A DNA stretch of 64,000 nt. Origin: Desulfobacterales bacterium. GTDB taxonomy: Bacteria > Desulfobacterota > Desulfobacteria > Desulfobacterales > JAHDSC01. Position numbers and translations under genes: made by a program. Position 1 is the first letter of the stretch. Each line of letters starts with the position of its first letter. This document shows positions 28,528-39,223 of the stretch, piece by piece. Under the pieces are notes generated by a model. It was not told where the DNA came from. It did no database searches and worked only from the letters and a program-made list of their open reading frames with translations. The DNA is taken from positions 76,487-140,486 of the forward strand of contig JAFGES010000095.1 of NCBI GenBank assembly GCA_016931455.1, in the 5' to 3' direction.

Positions 28528-30810
28528 TTAGGAATAAAATGGAATTACAAAATGAAAAGTCGTTCCCTTATTTTCGCCTTGACTTTCCGCCCAAATCCTG
28601 CCGCCGTGGAGCTCGACAAACTTTTTCGTAAGCGATAATCCTAATCCTGAACCCTGATATTTGCGGTTTGCGGCACTGTCGATTTGTTCGAAAGGTTTGA
28701 ATATCAGATCAAGGTCATTTTTTTTTAAACCAATTCCAGTATCCGCAACTGATATTTTAATAAATTTTTTTGTCGCCTCTTCAATATTTTCCGTTAATCG
28801 TTGATTGATCTTTAGAATTGGAAGTTCCGAGTATTTAACCGGATAAGCTTTTATATACACGCTACCTTTGTTCGGTGTAAATTTTACTGCATTTGATAAG
28901 AGATTATACATGATTTGCTTCAACTTACGTTCGTCTGCTTTTATGAAATCCGGTATTTCATGTATGTCCATTGATACTTTTATTTCGTGTTTCATAGCTT
29001 TTTGTTTGATAATGGTAATACTGTTTTCCAAAAGTATTTTTAAAGAGACGCTTGAAACTTCTAATTGTAGTTTGCCTGCTTCTATCCTGGATAAGTCCAA
29101 AATATCGTTGATTAAGGAAAGCAGATGTTTGCTGCTTTGAAGGACATCATTTAAATATTCATGCTGGACTTTATTTAAAGCGCCAAATTGTCTATCAACC
29201 ACCAGTTCGGTAAAACCAATGATATGGTTTAAAGGGGTTCTGAGTTCATGACTCATGTTTGATAAGAATTCGCTCTTTGCCCGGTTTGCTGCATCCGCGA
29301 ATTCTTTGGCTTCTCTCAATGAACTTTCTATTTGTTTACGTTGACTGATGTCCCTGAGGATTCCGATTGCATTCCACCGGCCCTTTAGTCTGACGGCAGA
29401 AAGAGCTAATTCAATCGGAATTTCTTCGCCATTTTTTCGGATAGCTGTGAATTCCACCGTCTTCCCGACAATCGGCCCTTGCCCTGTGTTCTCAAAATGA
29501 CTAAGACCCTTTGAGTATCCATCCATAAATGTTTTAGGTGCAATCAATGTGTGTAAGTTTTGTCCCAATGCCTTTTCACTTGTATAACCGAGTATTTTTT
29601 CCGCTGCTTTATTCCAATACGAAATATTTCCATCATTATTCATTATGATAATTGCGTTTTGAGCAGAAGAGCTGATCTTTCTAAACATTTCCTCATTTTC
29701 TCTGAGAGCCTGTTCTATTCGCTTGCGCTCGGAGATTTCTTGTTCCAACAAGACATTTTTTTCCTCAACTTCTTTTTTACGCTTATGTTCTTGAGAAAGA
29801 TATGCATTTAAAACAAGATTTTGGGTATGGAATGTTAAAACAAAAGCCATAGCGCATAGGATGATCAATGCAATCACTGCCATTGCCAAAAGCAGGTCTC
29901 TTGGGTTCGTATTTCCAAATAACTGAACAACCGGGAGAGTCGTGATGATAGATAGGGGAGTATTTTGAATGGGCAGACGTAAGGCGAGCATCTTTATGCG
30001 TGAATTTTTCCGGTTGATCATCTGAAACCAATAGGGTTCATTGCTCGGTATATTTTTTAGCTTGTCAACTTCAATAGAAGAGAAAATGTTTTTTGCTTTT
30101 TCCTGGGGAAAGAGGCTTCCGGTACCGCAATTGAAAAACATATTTCGGTTTGTAGATTTGTCATTTCCATTGAGAAGATGATTGTAAATAACCCTGGGCT
30201 CAAGCCAAGCAATGATTTGTCCGACATATTTGTTTTTAAAAAAATAGGGGCTGGAAATTATAATCTCCAATTGTTCTGCTTGTTGCCGGACGTTAAGGAA
30301 AACATCATATCTTTTCGGTGTAATAAATTTTTTCCATTGCGGCTCAGGCATTCTTCTTTCTTTTATTGAATGACTACAGGAGCTGATTAATTTGCCGTTT
30401 TCGTCAACAAAGACGATTCGATTATAAATTCTTTCAGCATTTAGCTTTTTTTCTTCAAATAAATAATTAAAAAGATTCGTAATGCTCAGCAGACTTTGCT
30501 GCAGCCCATATTCCATTGACATTCCTAACGCTTTATTTTCAAAGAATATAGCAATTTCTCTGCTGCTAACAATGTTTTTTATGTCATTTTTACGTTCATT
30601 GAAAAAATAGCTTAAAGCGGTTGCCTGTTTTTCCGTAGCCGTTTTAAAATTTTCTGTTGCTGATTTTTGTAATTCTACTTGCGAGAGATAATTTTTTATA
30701 AGTAAAAAGGCGATAAAACCCATTAATATTAGACTGACAAAGACAACAGCAATAGCCATCTTTTTGTAATGCCTGATTCGAATTGAATCTGTATGGTGTT
30801 TTTCTGCCAA
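28528..30810 (-). CDS. Membrane sensor histidine kinase (periplasmic sensor-PAS-HisKA-HATPase)
   Basis: A 760-residue inner-membrane kinase. A helix at about 14-36, a periplasmic Cache-like sensor at 37-310, a helix near 314-338, a coiled coil, a PAS domain at about 380-490 (IIIMNNDGNISYWNKAAEKI), HisKA with His521 ([16 protein letters not shown]), and a HATPase with [15 protein letters not shown] and GSGLGLSLT. No receiver is attached; the remains of one lie just after the stop codon. A gene for a periplasmic amino-acid-type binding protein sits 17 bases upstream on the same strand, suggesting that it feeds this sensor. Catalytic residues appear intact. Confidence 0.9.
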   Translation of the reverse strand: MAEKHHTDSIRIRHYKKMAIAVVFVSLILMGFIAFLLIKNYLSQVELQKSATENFKTATEKQATALSYFFNERKNDIKNIVSSREIAIFFENKALGMSMEYGLQQSLLSITNLFNYLFEEKKLNAERIYNRIVFVDENGKLISSCSHSIKERRMPEPQWKKFITPKRYDVFLNVRQQAEQLEIIISSPYFFKNKYVGQIIAWLEPRVIYNHLLNGNDKSTNRNMFFNCGTGSLFPQEKAKNIFSSIEVDKLKNIPSNEPYWFQMINRKNSRIKMLALRLPIQNTPLSIITTLPVVQLFGNTNPRDLLLAMAVIALIILCAMAFVLTFHTQNLVLNAYLSQEHKRKKEVEEKNVLLEQEISERKRIEQALRENEEMFRKISSSAQNAIIIMNNDGNISYWNKAAEKILGYTSEKALGQNLHTLIAPKTFMDGYSKGLSHFENTGQGPIVGKTVEFTAIRKNGEEIPIELALSAVRLKGRWNAIGILRDISQRKQIESSLREAKEFADAANRAKSEFLSNMSHELRTPLNHIIGFTELVVDRQFGALNKVQHEYLNDVLQSSKHLLSLINDILDLSRIEAGKLQLEVSSVSLKILLENSITIIKQKAMKHEIKVSMDIHEIPDFIKADERKLKQIMYNLLSNAVKFTPNKGSVYIKAYPVKYSELPILKINQRLTENIEEATKKFIKISVADTGIGLKKNDLDLIFKPFEQIDSAANRKYQGSGLGLSLTKKFVELHGGRIWAESQGENKGTTFHFVIPFYS

Positions 30811-30827
30811 AGTCTGTTTTGTTTAGT

Positions 30828-31724
30828 TTATTGTTTTTCGAAGAAATCAGGGTAATATGTAAAAACCGTGGGATAGTATTTTTTGACCAATTGCAAATAG
30901 AATCCATCTTTTCTGCATTTTTCTAGAAAACAATTAAACGCTTCGCACAAATCATCGGATGTTTTGGCAAATGCATATCCCATGTATTGTGTTTGAGACA
31001 AAGGTCCGATAACTTTAATTTTGCCGGGCCATTTTTCCAGAGCAATCAAGGCATCCGGTACCTCTAAGAGAGCGGCTTCAGACTCTCCATTGATTACGGC
31101 AGGAGCTATCTCGTTTATTTTTTTGGTAAAGAAAATAATTTTTGCTCCGGCCGCTTCCAGGCCGAGCAAACTAGGATCTAGGCATGTGTCGGCAACTCCT
31201 ATTACGTTTTTCCCCTTGAGCATGGTTTTTACTGCAGAAATGTCTTGATCTATATTGCCGCTGGGTTTAATGGGCTTTAAAGATGAGTCTGCTTGTGCAA
31301 TCAGCCAGATTTGTGATGGAAAAGTCGGAATGGAATAATCTAAAACTTTTTGCCGCCACGGTAGGATTGAGAAGCCGCTTGCAATCATGTCCCCTTTGAT
31401 AGGCACGGTGCCGAGTATTTCAACATCCTCGCCCTTGGGTCTGACTTTTTGGCCGCATAAATCTCCAACAACATCTTCCCAGCTAGTTTCAATATACCGG
31501 TATTCCAACTTCAAATATTGAGCAAAAAGTTGGACTAGTTCGACATCCATTCCATCACCGGCACCAGTGACAAAGTTAGCATAGGGTATACCGAGATGAC
31601 GTAACACGCCCCGTTGCTTAATCTTTTCTATGTTTGACCCAAAAGCGGATTCCAAAGAAATCAGAATTATTATTGCGATTGCATAAATCCATGTCTTACT
31701 GAAACTTTTATATATAATTTTCAT
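30828..31724 (-). CDS. Periplasmic solute-binding protein, amino-acid (SBP_bac_3) type
   Basis: A 298-residue exported binding protein with a signal peptide at about 1-29 (hydrophobic core, then SAFG|S). The family 3 fold is shown by IKQRGVLRHLGIPYANFV at the start, MDVELVQLFAQYLKLEYRYI, and ALLEVPDALIALEKWPGKIK. No permease or ATPase is nearby; instead the gene lies 17 bases before a histidine kinase with a periplasmic sensor. The pair may be a binding-protein-coupled two-component sensor. The ligand, perhaps an amino acid or organic acid, is not identifiable. Confidence 0.82.
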   Translation of the reverse strand: MKIIYKSFSKTWIYAIAIIILISLESAFGSNIEKIKQRGVLRHLGIPYANFVTGAGDGMDVELVQLFAQYLKLEYRYIETSWEDVVGDLCGQKVRPKGEDVEILGTVPIKGDMIASGFSILPWRQKVLDYSIPTFPSQIWLIAQADSSLKPIKPSGNIDQDISAVKTMLKGKNVIGVADTCLDPSLLGLEAAGAKIIFFTKKINEIAPAVINGESEAALLEVPDALIALEKWPGKIKVIGPLSQTQYMGYAFAKTSDDLCEAFNCFLEKCRKDGFYLQLVKKYYPTVFTYYPDFFEKQ

Positions 31725-32019
31725 TTTAAATCTCCTTTTTTTGTAAAATGAACAATTGTAATTTTCATATCACCACTTCGAGTAAAATACAGTTATCCTT
31801 TTAATTTAATAAATACATATGCTATTTATCGAGTAATAAACTTATGAACTTGAGGATAGAATAAAATGTGGAGTAAACTATGAGGTATACACAAGGAACA
31901 CTGATTAAATGAAGCTAAAATGGTTGGTTTTATTAGCTCGGTATGTATTTCCTTGACATAAGCCGATTTTACGACTAAATTTTTAAAACTTAAAATAAAA
32001 TCCTATTCTGGAGGATTAA

Positions 32020-34815
32020 ATGGATTACAAAAAAACTTTAAACCTTCCAATGACAAAATTCCCCATGAAAGCAAATTTGGCAAAACGTGAGCCTGAGCAG
32101 TTAAAATCATGGGAAGAAAGCTGTTTGTATGATGAGATGCGAAGAGTTTCAAAGGGCCGAAAGAAATTTATTTTACATGACGGCCCGCCCTACGCAAATG
32201 GTCATATCCATATGGGCACTGCTTTAAACAAGATTTTAAAAGATATTATCGTCCGTTCAAGGCAGATGTCGGGTTTTGATGCCGTATATGTTCCGGGTTG
32301 GGATTGTCACGGACTTCCCGTTGAGCATAATGTTGAAAAAGAGCTCACTGCGCAGAAAAAGGAAATTTCTCAAGCCGAGTTCCGTCGATTATGCAGAGCA
32401 TATGCTGAAAATTTTATAAATATTCAGCGTGAAGAGTTCAAGCGACTTGGAGTAATGGGTGAATGGGGAAATCCTTATCTGACGATGAACTACAAGTACG
32501 AGGCTACGATTGCAAGAGAATGCGGCAAGTTTGCCCTGGACGGAAGTCTTTTTCGAAGCAAAAAACCAATATACTGGTGTTGTAGATGTAAAACAGCACT
32601 TGCTGAAGCAGAGATTGAGTATGGTGACGAATCATCGCCCTCGATTTTCGTTAAGTTTCCCTTTAAAGACGACTTAGGCAGTGAGATTCCAGAGCTTGCC
32701 GGTAAAAAAGTTTTTGTCGTGATCTGGACAACGACTCCCTGGACTATTCCATCAAATCTTGCTGTCGCACTTCATCCCGATTTTATTTATGCGGCAGTAG
32801 ATGTAGGAAACGGGGAAATATTTATCCTGGCTAGAGATTTGGTCGAAAGTTGTATGCAAACTTTTGGTATCTCCGATTTTTTTATTGTCGCTGAAATTGA
32901 AGCTGACAAACTTGAAAAGAAGCGGTGCATCCATCCCCTTTATGAGCGTGAATCCCTTATCATTTTAGGATCTCATGTTACACTGGAGGCAGGTACGGGC
33001 TGTGTTCACACTGCTCCGGGACATGGTCGGGAAGATTATGAGGTCGGTGTTTTATATGGTTTGGACGCCTATTCTCCGGTCGATGAAAAAGGATGTTTTA
33101 CAGGTGAGGTTGAATTTTTTGAAGGTAAATTCGTTTTTGATTCCAACTCGGCGGTAAATGCCAAGTTAAAAGAAAAAGGTTTGCTGATTGCTGAAGAGGA
33201 AATTAAGCATTCTTATCCCCATTGTTGGCGTTGTAAGAAGCCGGTTATTTTCAGGGCGACGCCACAGTGGTTTATTTCTATGGATAAGACCGACCTGAGA
33301 AAGAAAGCTCTTAAAGAGATCGAGCGTGTAGAATGGATCCCACATTGGGGTAAGGATCGAATTTACGGTATGATTGAAAACCGGCCGGATTGGTGTGTTT
33401 CCAGACAACGTGCTTGGGGAGTTCCCATCGCTATATTTTATTGTAAAAAATGTGGAGCCTTGTTGAACGATCCTGAAATTATGGAACATGCCTATGCAAT
33501 GTTTGAAACTCATGGCGCAGATATTTGGTTTGAAAAAGAGGTAAAGGATTTTATTCCCGAGACGACGATATGCTGTCAATGCGGGCATACTGAGTTTGTA
33601 AAAGAAACTGATATCCTTGATGTTTGGTTTGATTCAGGTGTCAGTCATGCTGCGGTTCTTGAACAACGCCCGAATTTACAATGGCCGGCTGATCTTTATC
33701 TTGAGGGTAGTGATCAGCATCGAGGCTGGTTTCACAGTTCCCTTTTGACAGCCGTGGGGACAAGAAATCAAGCTCCCTATAAATCCGTTTTGACACATGG
33801 GTTTGTTGTCGATGCGGAGGGAAAGAAAATGTCCAAGTCGGTGGGCAATATTGTAGCTCCGGAGAAAGTGATAAAAAAATATGGTGCCGAGATTCTCCGG
33901 CTTTGGGTTTCCGCCTCTGATTACAGAGATGATATCCGTATTTCTGAAAAGATATTAACACAATTAAGCGATGCTTACCGACGTATCAGAAATACATGCC
34001 GATTTATGATCGGCAATTTATTTGATTTTGATCCTCTTAAAGATGCTGTTGCCTATGAATCAATGCCCGATATTGATAGATTCGCTTTGCACAAGCTTCA
34101 AGGTTTGATCGAAAAAACACTGAAAGCGTACAAAACATATGAATTTCATATTATTTATCATACGCTTTATAATTATTGTACACTCGACCTTTCCGCTTTT
34201 TACCTTGATATTCTCAAAGACAGACTCTATACGTCTTTACCTGCATCCGCCGGTAGAAGAAGTGCGCAGACGGTTATGCACATCTTGTTGGACTCCATGG
34301 TTAGGTTGATGGCACCGATCCTTTCCTTCACAGCTGAAGAGATCTGGAAATTTATGCCGGATTATGAAGAAAAAGAATCCAGCGTGCATCTCGCAAAACT
34401 TCCAATTGTAAACGAATCCTGGAAGAATGGAGAGTTGGCGGATAAGTGGGGGCGTATACTTGAGGTACGAGGGGAAGTAACAAAGGCTCTTGAAGAAGCG
34501 AGAACCAAGAAACTCATAGGGCATTCCCTTGATGCCGCCGTTACAATTTCTGCAAAGGAAGATTGGTATGAGCTGCTTTATCCGTATGCAGATGATTTGA
34601 GGTCTATATTTATAATTTCCAAGGCCGAATTACAAAAAGAATCAAAACTTCCCGGAGCATATGAGAGTCCGGAAATTGAAGGATTGTCGATTCTGATCGA
34701 GCCCTCGGTCGGTGAAAAATGTGAACGGTGCTGGATACATGAACCTTCGGTCGGTTCGAGCACGGAATATCCGTCCATTTGCAAACGTTGCCGGCAAACG
34801 CTAGCAAATTTATAA
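32020..34815 (+). CDS. ileS: Isoleucyl-tRNA synthetase
   Basis: A 931-residue class I synthetase charging tRNA-Ile. A TGGAGG site precedes the ATG. Key motifs are [18 protein letters not shown] (HIGH motif, near 55-72), the editing-domain segments [14 protein letters not shown] and [14 protein letters not shown], and KMSKSVGN near residue 605. The C-terminus has a zinc finger with CERCW and CKRC, typical of bacterial IleS. Length is normal. It starts a plus-strand run with lspA and lgt, a common order of ileS-lspA in bacteria. Confidence 0.97.
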   Translation: MDYKKTLNLPMTKFPMKANLAKREPEQLKSWEESCLYDEMRRVSKGRKKFILHDGPPYANGHIHMGTALNKILKDIIVRSRQMSGFDAVYVPGWDCHGLPVEHNVEKELTAQKKEISQAEFRRLCRAYAENFINIQREEFKRLGVMGEWGNPYLTMNYKYEATIARECGKFALDGSLFRSKKPIYWCCRCKTALAEAEIEYGDESSPSIFVKFPFKDDLGSEIPELAGKKVFVVIWTTTPWTIPSNLAVALHPDFIYAAVDVGNGEIFILARDLVESCMQTFGISDFFIVAEIEADKLEKKRCIHPLYERESLIILGSHVTLEAGTGCVHTAPGHGREDYEVGVLYGLDAYSPVDEKGCFTGEVEFFEGKFVFDSNSAVNAKLKEKGLLIAEEEIKHSYPHCWRCKKPVIFRATPQWFISMDKTDLRKKALKEIERVEWIPHWGKDRIYGMIENRPDWCVSRQRAWGVPIAIFYCKKCGALLNDPEIMEHAYAMFETHGADIWFEKEVKDFIPETTICCQCGHTEFVKETDILDVWFDSGVSHAAVLEQRPNLQWPADLYLEGSDQHRGWFHSSLLTAVGTRNQAPYKSVLTHGFVVDAEGKKMSKSVGNIVAPEKVIKKYGAEILRLWVSASDYRDDIRISEKILTQLSDAYRRIRNTCRFMIGNLFDFDPLKDAVAYESMPDIDRFALHKLQGLIEKTLKAYKTYEFHIIYHTLYNYCTLDLSAFYLDILKDRLYTSLPASAGRRSAQTVMHILLDSMVRLMAPILSFTAEEIWKFMPDYEEKESSVHLAKLPIVNESWKNGELADKWGRILEVRGEVTKALEEARTKKLIGHSLDAAVTISAKEDWYELLYPYADDLRSIFIISKAELQKESKLPGAYESPEIEGLSILIEPSVGEKCERCWIHEPSVGSSTEYPSICKRCRQTLANL

Positions 34816-34877
34816 AGTCTAAAGCCGACAGTTTAAGGTAAATTTAAACCTGACATAAATCAAACAATTGACAGCCA

Positions 34878-35357
34878 ATGGCAGATAAAAAAAAACTTTT
34901 TATTATTGCCGGCCTGGTTGTGTTTCTGGACCAGATAACCAAGGTCCTGATTCTAAAAGCCCTGCCGATTTACCATTCCATCCCCGTGATACCGGGATTT
35001 TTCAGCATTACACATATTCATAATGCCGGTGGGGCTTTTGGATTTCTTGCAGATTATAGTCCGAGTATTAGAAGTATCGTTTTTCTGTTTGCATCCTCCT
35101 TGGCTGTCGGTTTAATCTATTATTTTTATAAAAATATACCTCAAACCCATTCATTTCTTGCTACAGGTTTCGCGCTGATTTTTGGAGGTGCGATCGGTAA
35201 CCTGATTGATAGAATTCGTTTGTCGGTCGTGGTGGATTTTCTTGATTTCTACATAAAAAATATACATTGGCCTGCTTTCAATATAGCCGATAGTGCAATT
35301 ACGATTGGGATTTTTATTTTTATGTTCCATTTAATTTTTAAGAAATTGCCGAGATAA
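34878..35357 (+). CDS. lspA: Lipoprotein signal peptidase II
   Basis: A 159-residue inner-membrane aspartyl peptidase that removes signal peptides from diacylated prolipoproteins. Four transmembrane helices are readable. The catalytic aspartates are in LIDRIRLSVVVDFLDFY and FNIADSAITIG near 110-140, and the NAGGAFGFL motif near 50 is present. It lies 62 bases after ileS and 10 before lgt, so two steps of lipoprotein maturation are encoded together. Predicted lipoprotein clients in the window include the protein at 63308. Confidence 0.95.
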   Translation: MADKKKLFIIAGLVVFLDQITKVLILKALPIYHSIPVIPGFFSITHIHNAGGAFGFLADYSPSIRSIVFLFASSLAVGLIYYFYKNIPQTHSFLATGFALIFGGAIGNLIDRIRLSVVVDFLDFYIKNIHWPAFNIADSAITIGIFIFMFHLIFKKLPR

Positions 35358-35367
35358 GTTAATTTAA

Positions 35368-36135
35368 ATGTATCCTGTTCTTTTTAAATTAGGCAAGTTG
35401 ACGATTTATACGTATGGATTTTTTGTTGCCATGGGTTTCCTGGTTGGAATTTTAATTGCAAAGATGGAGGCCAAGCGATTAGAACAAGATCCTCAAATGA
35501 TAATGGACCTTGCCTTTTATATTCTCATTGCCGCTATTATCGGCTCGCGTCTGTTCTATGTCATGACCAATCCGAAGATATTTCTTTCAAATCCTCTGGA
35601 AATCTTAAAAATATGGAATGGGGGTCTTGTTTTTTACGGCGGTTTTATTGCTGCCTTGCTAACCGCCTTAATTTATTTAAAGAAACAAAAAATTGAGTTA
35701 TGGAAAGTTGCTGATATTATGGCTCCGGCCCTTGCTGCCGGGCATTTCTTGGGGCGTTTGGGCTGTTTTTTTGCCGGATGTTGTTATGGAAAGATATGTG
35801 ATCTTCCCTGGGCGGTTACTTTTACACATCCTGATACACTAGCTCCTGTTGGTATACCACTGCATCCTACCCAGCTTTATTCCGCACTCGGTAATTTGAT
35901 TATTTTCAGTTTTCTTTGGTTGTTTCGTCGGCGCAAAAAATTCGACGGTCAGCTATTCTGGTTATATGTTGTGCTGTATGGCATTTCACGTACGCTAATT
36001 GAGATCTTACGCGATGATTTCAGGGGATATTTTTTTTACGGCATCCTTTCTATATCACAACTTATTGGGATCACTCTGATTATTATTGCTATTGGTATGC
36101 TCGTATTTCTCGCCAAGAGAACCGAAAAAGCTTAG
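35368..36135 (+). CDS. lgt: Prolipoprotein diacylglyceryl transferase
   Basis: A 255-residue multi-pass inner-membrane enzyme that attaches diacylglycerol to the lipobox cysteine. Seen: the N-terminal YTYGFFVAMGFLVG helix, the FYGGFIAALLTAL helix, HFLGRLGCFFAGCCYG (a variant of the Lgt signature with a cysteine-rich end), and HPTQLYSALGNL. This is the CCYG subgroup rather than the E. coli-like GNFINGE form. It follows lspA by 10 bases. Confidence 0.92.
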   Translation: MYPVLFKLGKLTIYTYGFFVAMGFLVGILIAKMEAKRLEQDPQMIMDLAFYILIAAIIGSRLFYVMTNPKIFLSNPLEILKIWNGGLVFYGGFIAALLTALIYLKKQKIELWKVADIMAPALAAGHFLGRLGCFFAGCCYGKICDLPWAVTFTHPDTLAPVGIPLHPTQLYSALGNLIIFSFLWLFRRRKKFDGQLFWLYVVLYGISRTLIEILRDDFRGYFFYGILSISQLIGITLIIIAIGMLVFLAKRTEKA

Positions 36136-36192
36136 ATAACTTGGAAAACAGACTAAAATATTATATTAAATCGTGAATAAAGATTCAAACCA

Positions 36193-37680
36193 ATGCCTGA
36201 GATTAATTTTAAAGAGCTGAAAAATTATCTCAAAAATTTAAAAAAAGAGCAGCAAAATGACACTACGAAGGTTGCCGCGCCTATCTTTCTGATTTATGGA
36301 GAAGATCTTCTCTGCAAAACAGCGTTTGATCAGATTCTAGATATATTGATTCCAGATTCGATCAGAAGCCTGAATTATGAGCGTATTGACGGCGTAAATG
36401 AAAATATTTATGAAGTCATCCAACGGATAAATACCTTTTCACTTTTACCTGGTACTAAAGTCATAGCAATTCTTGACTCACAGATTTTTTATTCAAAGCA
36501 AGATGACGGCAAACTTTTCGAGAAAGCAAAAGAAGCCTATATCAGCGGCGATATTAAAAAGGGAGCAAAATATTTTATCAGCCTTTTAGGATTGCTGAAT
36601 TTTACCCTTGATGATGTCGGCAAACCGAATGGGAAAAAAAAGTTAAAATCGGATTCCGATGAATTAAAAAGTGAAGGGTGGATAGATGAAATTACTGATT
36701 ACTGCGTCGATCAAAACTTGTCTGTCCCCACCAACGAAGACGACGCCGATGTTTTACAGAAAGCCGTTATAAAAGGATTCCCAAAAACAAATCATCTGAT
36801 TATCACCACCGATATCGTTGATAAACGTCGGGGGCTATTTAAAACCATAAAACAGTACGGCATCATAATTGACTGTTCAGTTCCAAAAGGTGATCGTCAG
36901 GCTGATAAGAAGGTTCAGGAAGCTGTCCTTTACGAAAAGATGGAAACCATCCTTTTGAACAACAAAAAAAAAATGAATAAAGCAGCTTTTCGAGCTTTGT
37001 ATGAAATGACCGGTTTCGATCTGCGTACATTTTCCAATAATCTTGAAAAACTGATCAATTATATCGGCGATCGACAAAATATAAGCATTGATGATATTGA
37101 AGCGGTTCTGAAGCGTACCAAAAAAGATCCGATTTATGAGTTAACCCATGCAATAACGGATCGAGACATTGAAAAAGCATTCTTTTTTTTAGAATCCCTT
37201 CTTAAGGAGGGGATTTATCCGTTGCAGATCCTTGCAGCTATTTCAAATCAGATCAGAAAACTTTTAGTTATTAAGGCTTTTACAGAAAGTCGTCAGGGTA
37301 TTGCGTGGCACGTGAAAATTTCATACGATCGTTTTAAAAACGCTGTTATACCGGCAATCCAGAAATATGACGGTGCACTTTTGAAGCAGTTGGAAGATTG
37401 GGAAGGTATGCTTTTAGAATGTGGTGATGCAGATAACCGGAATACATCCGGCAATGCATCAAAGCAAAAAATAAAAGTAAATACTGATCTTTTAATTGCA
37501 AAAAACCCCAAAAATCCCTATCCTATTTATCAATTATTGCTGAAATCCGAAAAATTTACCAAAAAAGATCTCCTGACCGCTATTGAAGAATTGAGTCATA
37601 CGGATTTTAAACTTAAGTCTAGTGGTCAAAATCCCAAGCAAATTTTGGAGACAGCTATTTTTCATATCTGTCAACCCTAA
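36193..37680 (+). CDS. holA: DNA polymerase III delta subunit (clamp-loader), enlarged
   Basis: A 495-residue protein of the HolA family, which opens the beta clamp. It begins IFLIYGEDLLCKTAFDQIL (Walker-like region without ATPase residues), contains KMNKAAFRALYEMTGFDLRT and FSNNLEKLINYIGD, and has the C-terminal DPIYELTHAITDRDIEKAF and LQILAAISNQIRKLLVIK helices. Usual length is about 340. The extra 150 residues lie mainly at about 105-215, in a charged insertion (KPNGKKKLKSDSDELKSEG), and near 400-440. It is 57 bases after lgt. Confidence 0.88.
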   Translation: MPEINFKELKNYLKNLKKEQQNDTTKVAAPIFLIYGEDLLCKTAFDQILDILIPDSIRSLNYERIDGVNENIYEVIQRINTFSLLPGTKVIAILDSQIFYSKQDDGKLFEKAKEAYISGDIKKGAKYFISLLGLLNFTLDDVGKPNGKKKLKSDSDELKSEGWIDEITDYCVDQNLSVPTNEDDADVLQKAVIKGFPKTNHLIITTDIVDKRRGLFKTIKQYGIIIDCSVPKGDRQADKKVQEAVLYEKMETILLNNKKKMNKAAFRALYEMTGFDLRTFSNNLEKLINYIGDRQNISIDDIEAVLKRTKKDPIYELTHAITDRDIEKAFFFLESLLKEGIYPLQILAAISNQIRKLLVIKAFTESRQGIAWHVKISYDRFKNAVIPAIQKYDGALLKQLEDWEGMLLECGDADNRNTSGNASKQKIKVNTDLLIAKNPKNPYPIYQLLLKSEKFTKKDLLTAIEELSHTDFKLKSSGQNPKQILETAIFHICQP

Positions 37681-37700
37681 TTACCCGTACATTAATTTTA

Positions 37701-37775
37701 CAACATTTGAAACATGGGCATGATCGTAATCTTGGTCATATTGCCGAAATTAGAACTAAGCTCGGAATAATGTAG
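37701..37775 (+). pseudogene. Possible remnant of a DinB-like protein C-terminus
   Basis: Between holA and pyk the plus strand reads QHLKHGHDRNLGHIAEIRTK then LGIM and a stop. This resembles the last helix of DinB/YfiT-type metal-binding proteins (HDxxHxxQIAxxR). The open frame runs back into holA, with no start codon or fold before it, so this would be a leftover tail. The match is short and could be chance. Confidence 0.25.
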
Positions 37776-37809
37776 AGTTATAAAATTTTACCAATGGGGT
37801 CGAAAAAAT

Positions 37810-39213
37810 ATGCCGAAAACAAAAATCGTATGCACCATCGGTCCTGCTAGCTGTACCCCAAATGTGATTCAACAGCTTGTTTTAAATGGTATGAATGTAG
37901 CGAGATTGAATTTTTCCCATGGTACGTGGGAAAAACATTTTGAAAGTATAAATGTAATTCGCTCCGTTTCCGATAAACTAGGTCGCCCTATCGCGATCTT
38001 ACAGGATCTTTCCGGGCAAAAAATTCGGGTAGGTGAAGTTCGTCAACCCGGCATACGTTTGGAACCTGGAAAGCATTTTATATTAACGACTAAGCCGATT
38101 GAAGGAAATGAAAAAAGGGTATCCGTATCCTACGTGAATTTGCCGGCGGAAGTCAGAGCGGGGGACAGAATTTTATTGGCAGACGGACTGATGGAGCTGG
38201 TTGTAAAAAAAACAGGTCAAAGCGAAATTTACTGCGATGTTATCACCGGAGGCATCCTTACTTCGCACAAAGGTATCAATCTGCCCACTATGACCATCAA
38301 GGCGGAATCGATTACAGCGAAGGACAGAGAAGATCTTATTTTTGGTTTAAAAAATGATGTAGATTATATTGCACTTTCGTTTGTCAGAACAGCAGATGAT
38401 ATTGTTGGGGTGAAAAATATTATTAAAGCCGAGAAAAAAAATACACCGGTTATCGCAAAAATAGAAAAACATGAAGCCTTGGAAAATATAGATGAAATTA
38501 TCAATACCTGTGACGGGATTATGGTGGCCCGAGGTGATCTTGGAGTAGAAATACCGCTTGAAAATGTACCAGGTATTCAGAAATTATTGGTCAAAAAGGC
38601 TGGAGCTTTCGGCAAACCCGTTATCATTGCCACCCAAATGCTTCGTTCCATGGTCGATGCGACACGTCCAACCCGTGCTGAAGCAAGTGATGTGGCAAAT
38701 GCCGTGCTGGATGGTGCGGATGCAATTATGTTGTCTGAGGAAACGGCAATTGGAAATTTTCCGGCTGAAGCCGTTCGCTTCATGGCGCGAATAGCCGAGA
38801 GTGCGGAAAGAGATTTCCCTCATGATAGTTATTTGAAAGTCACTTCCCGTAAAGAAGTGGCCGAATCTGTTGCTTATAGCGCCTGTGTTTTAGCCGCTCA
38901 TCTGGATGCAGCGGCAATCATTGCCTCGACGCGATCCGGTTCTACTGCCATGCAAATTTCGCGATTTAAGCCAAAATCTCGAATTATAGCGATTTCTCCG
39001 GAAAAAGCTACATTGCGGCGCCTATCTCTTAACTGGGGCTGCGTTCCTATTCTATCCGCAGATACAAAGGATACCGATGAAAGGATTGAAGAAGTAGCTC
39101 TAACTGCTCTTGAGGCGGGGGAGGTGTCAAAAGGGGATCTAGTCGTAATTACTGCTGGACAGCCGGTATGGGTAACGGGTACAACGAATATGATCAAGGT
39201 CGAAAAAATATAA
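37810..39213 (+). CDS. pyk: Pyruvate kinase
   Basis: A 467-residue glycolytic enzyme making pyruvate and ATP from phosphoenolpyruvate and ADP. Motifs: TIGPAS and MNVARLNFSHG near 10-35, the catalytic-lysine region VIAKIEKHEALENIDEI near 218, MVARGDLGVE near 240, and PTRAEASDVANAVLDGADAI then MLSEETAIG near 280-310. The C-terminal domain is shorter than that of fructose-bisphosphate-regulated enzymes but complete. It is monocistronic, facing a kinase gene on the opposite strand 11 bases away. Confidence 0.96.
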   Translation: MPKTKIVCTIGPASCTPNVIQQLVLNGMNVARLNFSHGTWEKHFESINVIRSVSDKLGRPIAILQDLSGQKIRVGEVRQPGIRLEPGKHFILTTKPIEGNEKRVSVSYVNLPAEVRAGDRILLADGLMELVVKKTGQSEIYCDVITGGILTSHKGINLPTMTIKAESITAKDREDLIFGLKNDVDYIALSFVRTADDIVGVKNIIKAEKKNTPVIAKIEKHEALENIDEIINTCDGIMVARGDLGVEIPLENVPGIQKLLVKKAGAFGKPVIIATQMLRSMVDATRPTRAEASDVANAVLDGADAIMLSEETAIGNFPAEAVRFMARIAESAERDFPHDSYLKVTSRKEVAESVAYSACVLAAHLDAAAIIASTRSGSTAMQISRFKPKSRIIAISPEKATLRRLSLNWGCVPILSADTKDTDERIEEVALTALEAGEVSKGDLVVITAGQPVWVTGTTNMIKVEKI

Positions 39214-39223
39214 AACTCGTGGT

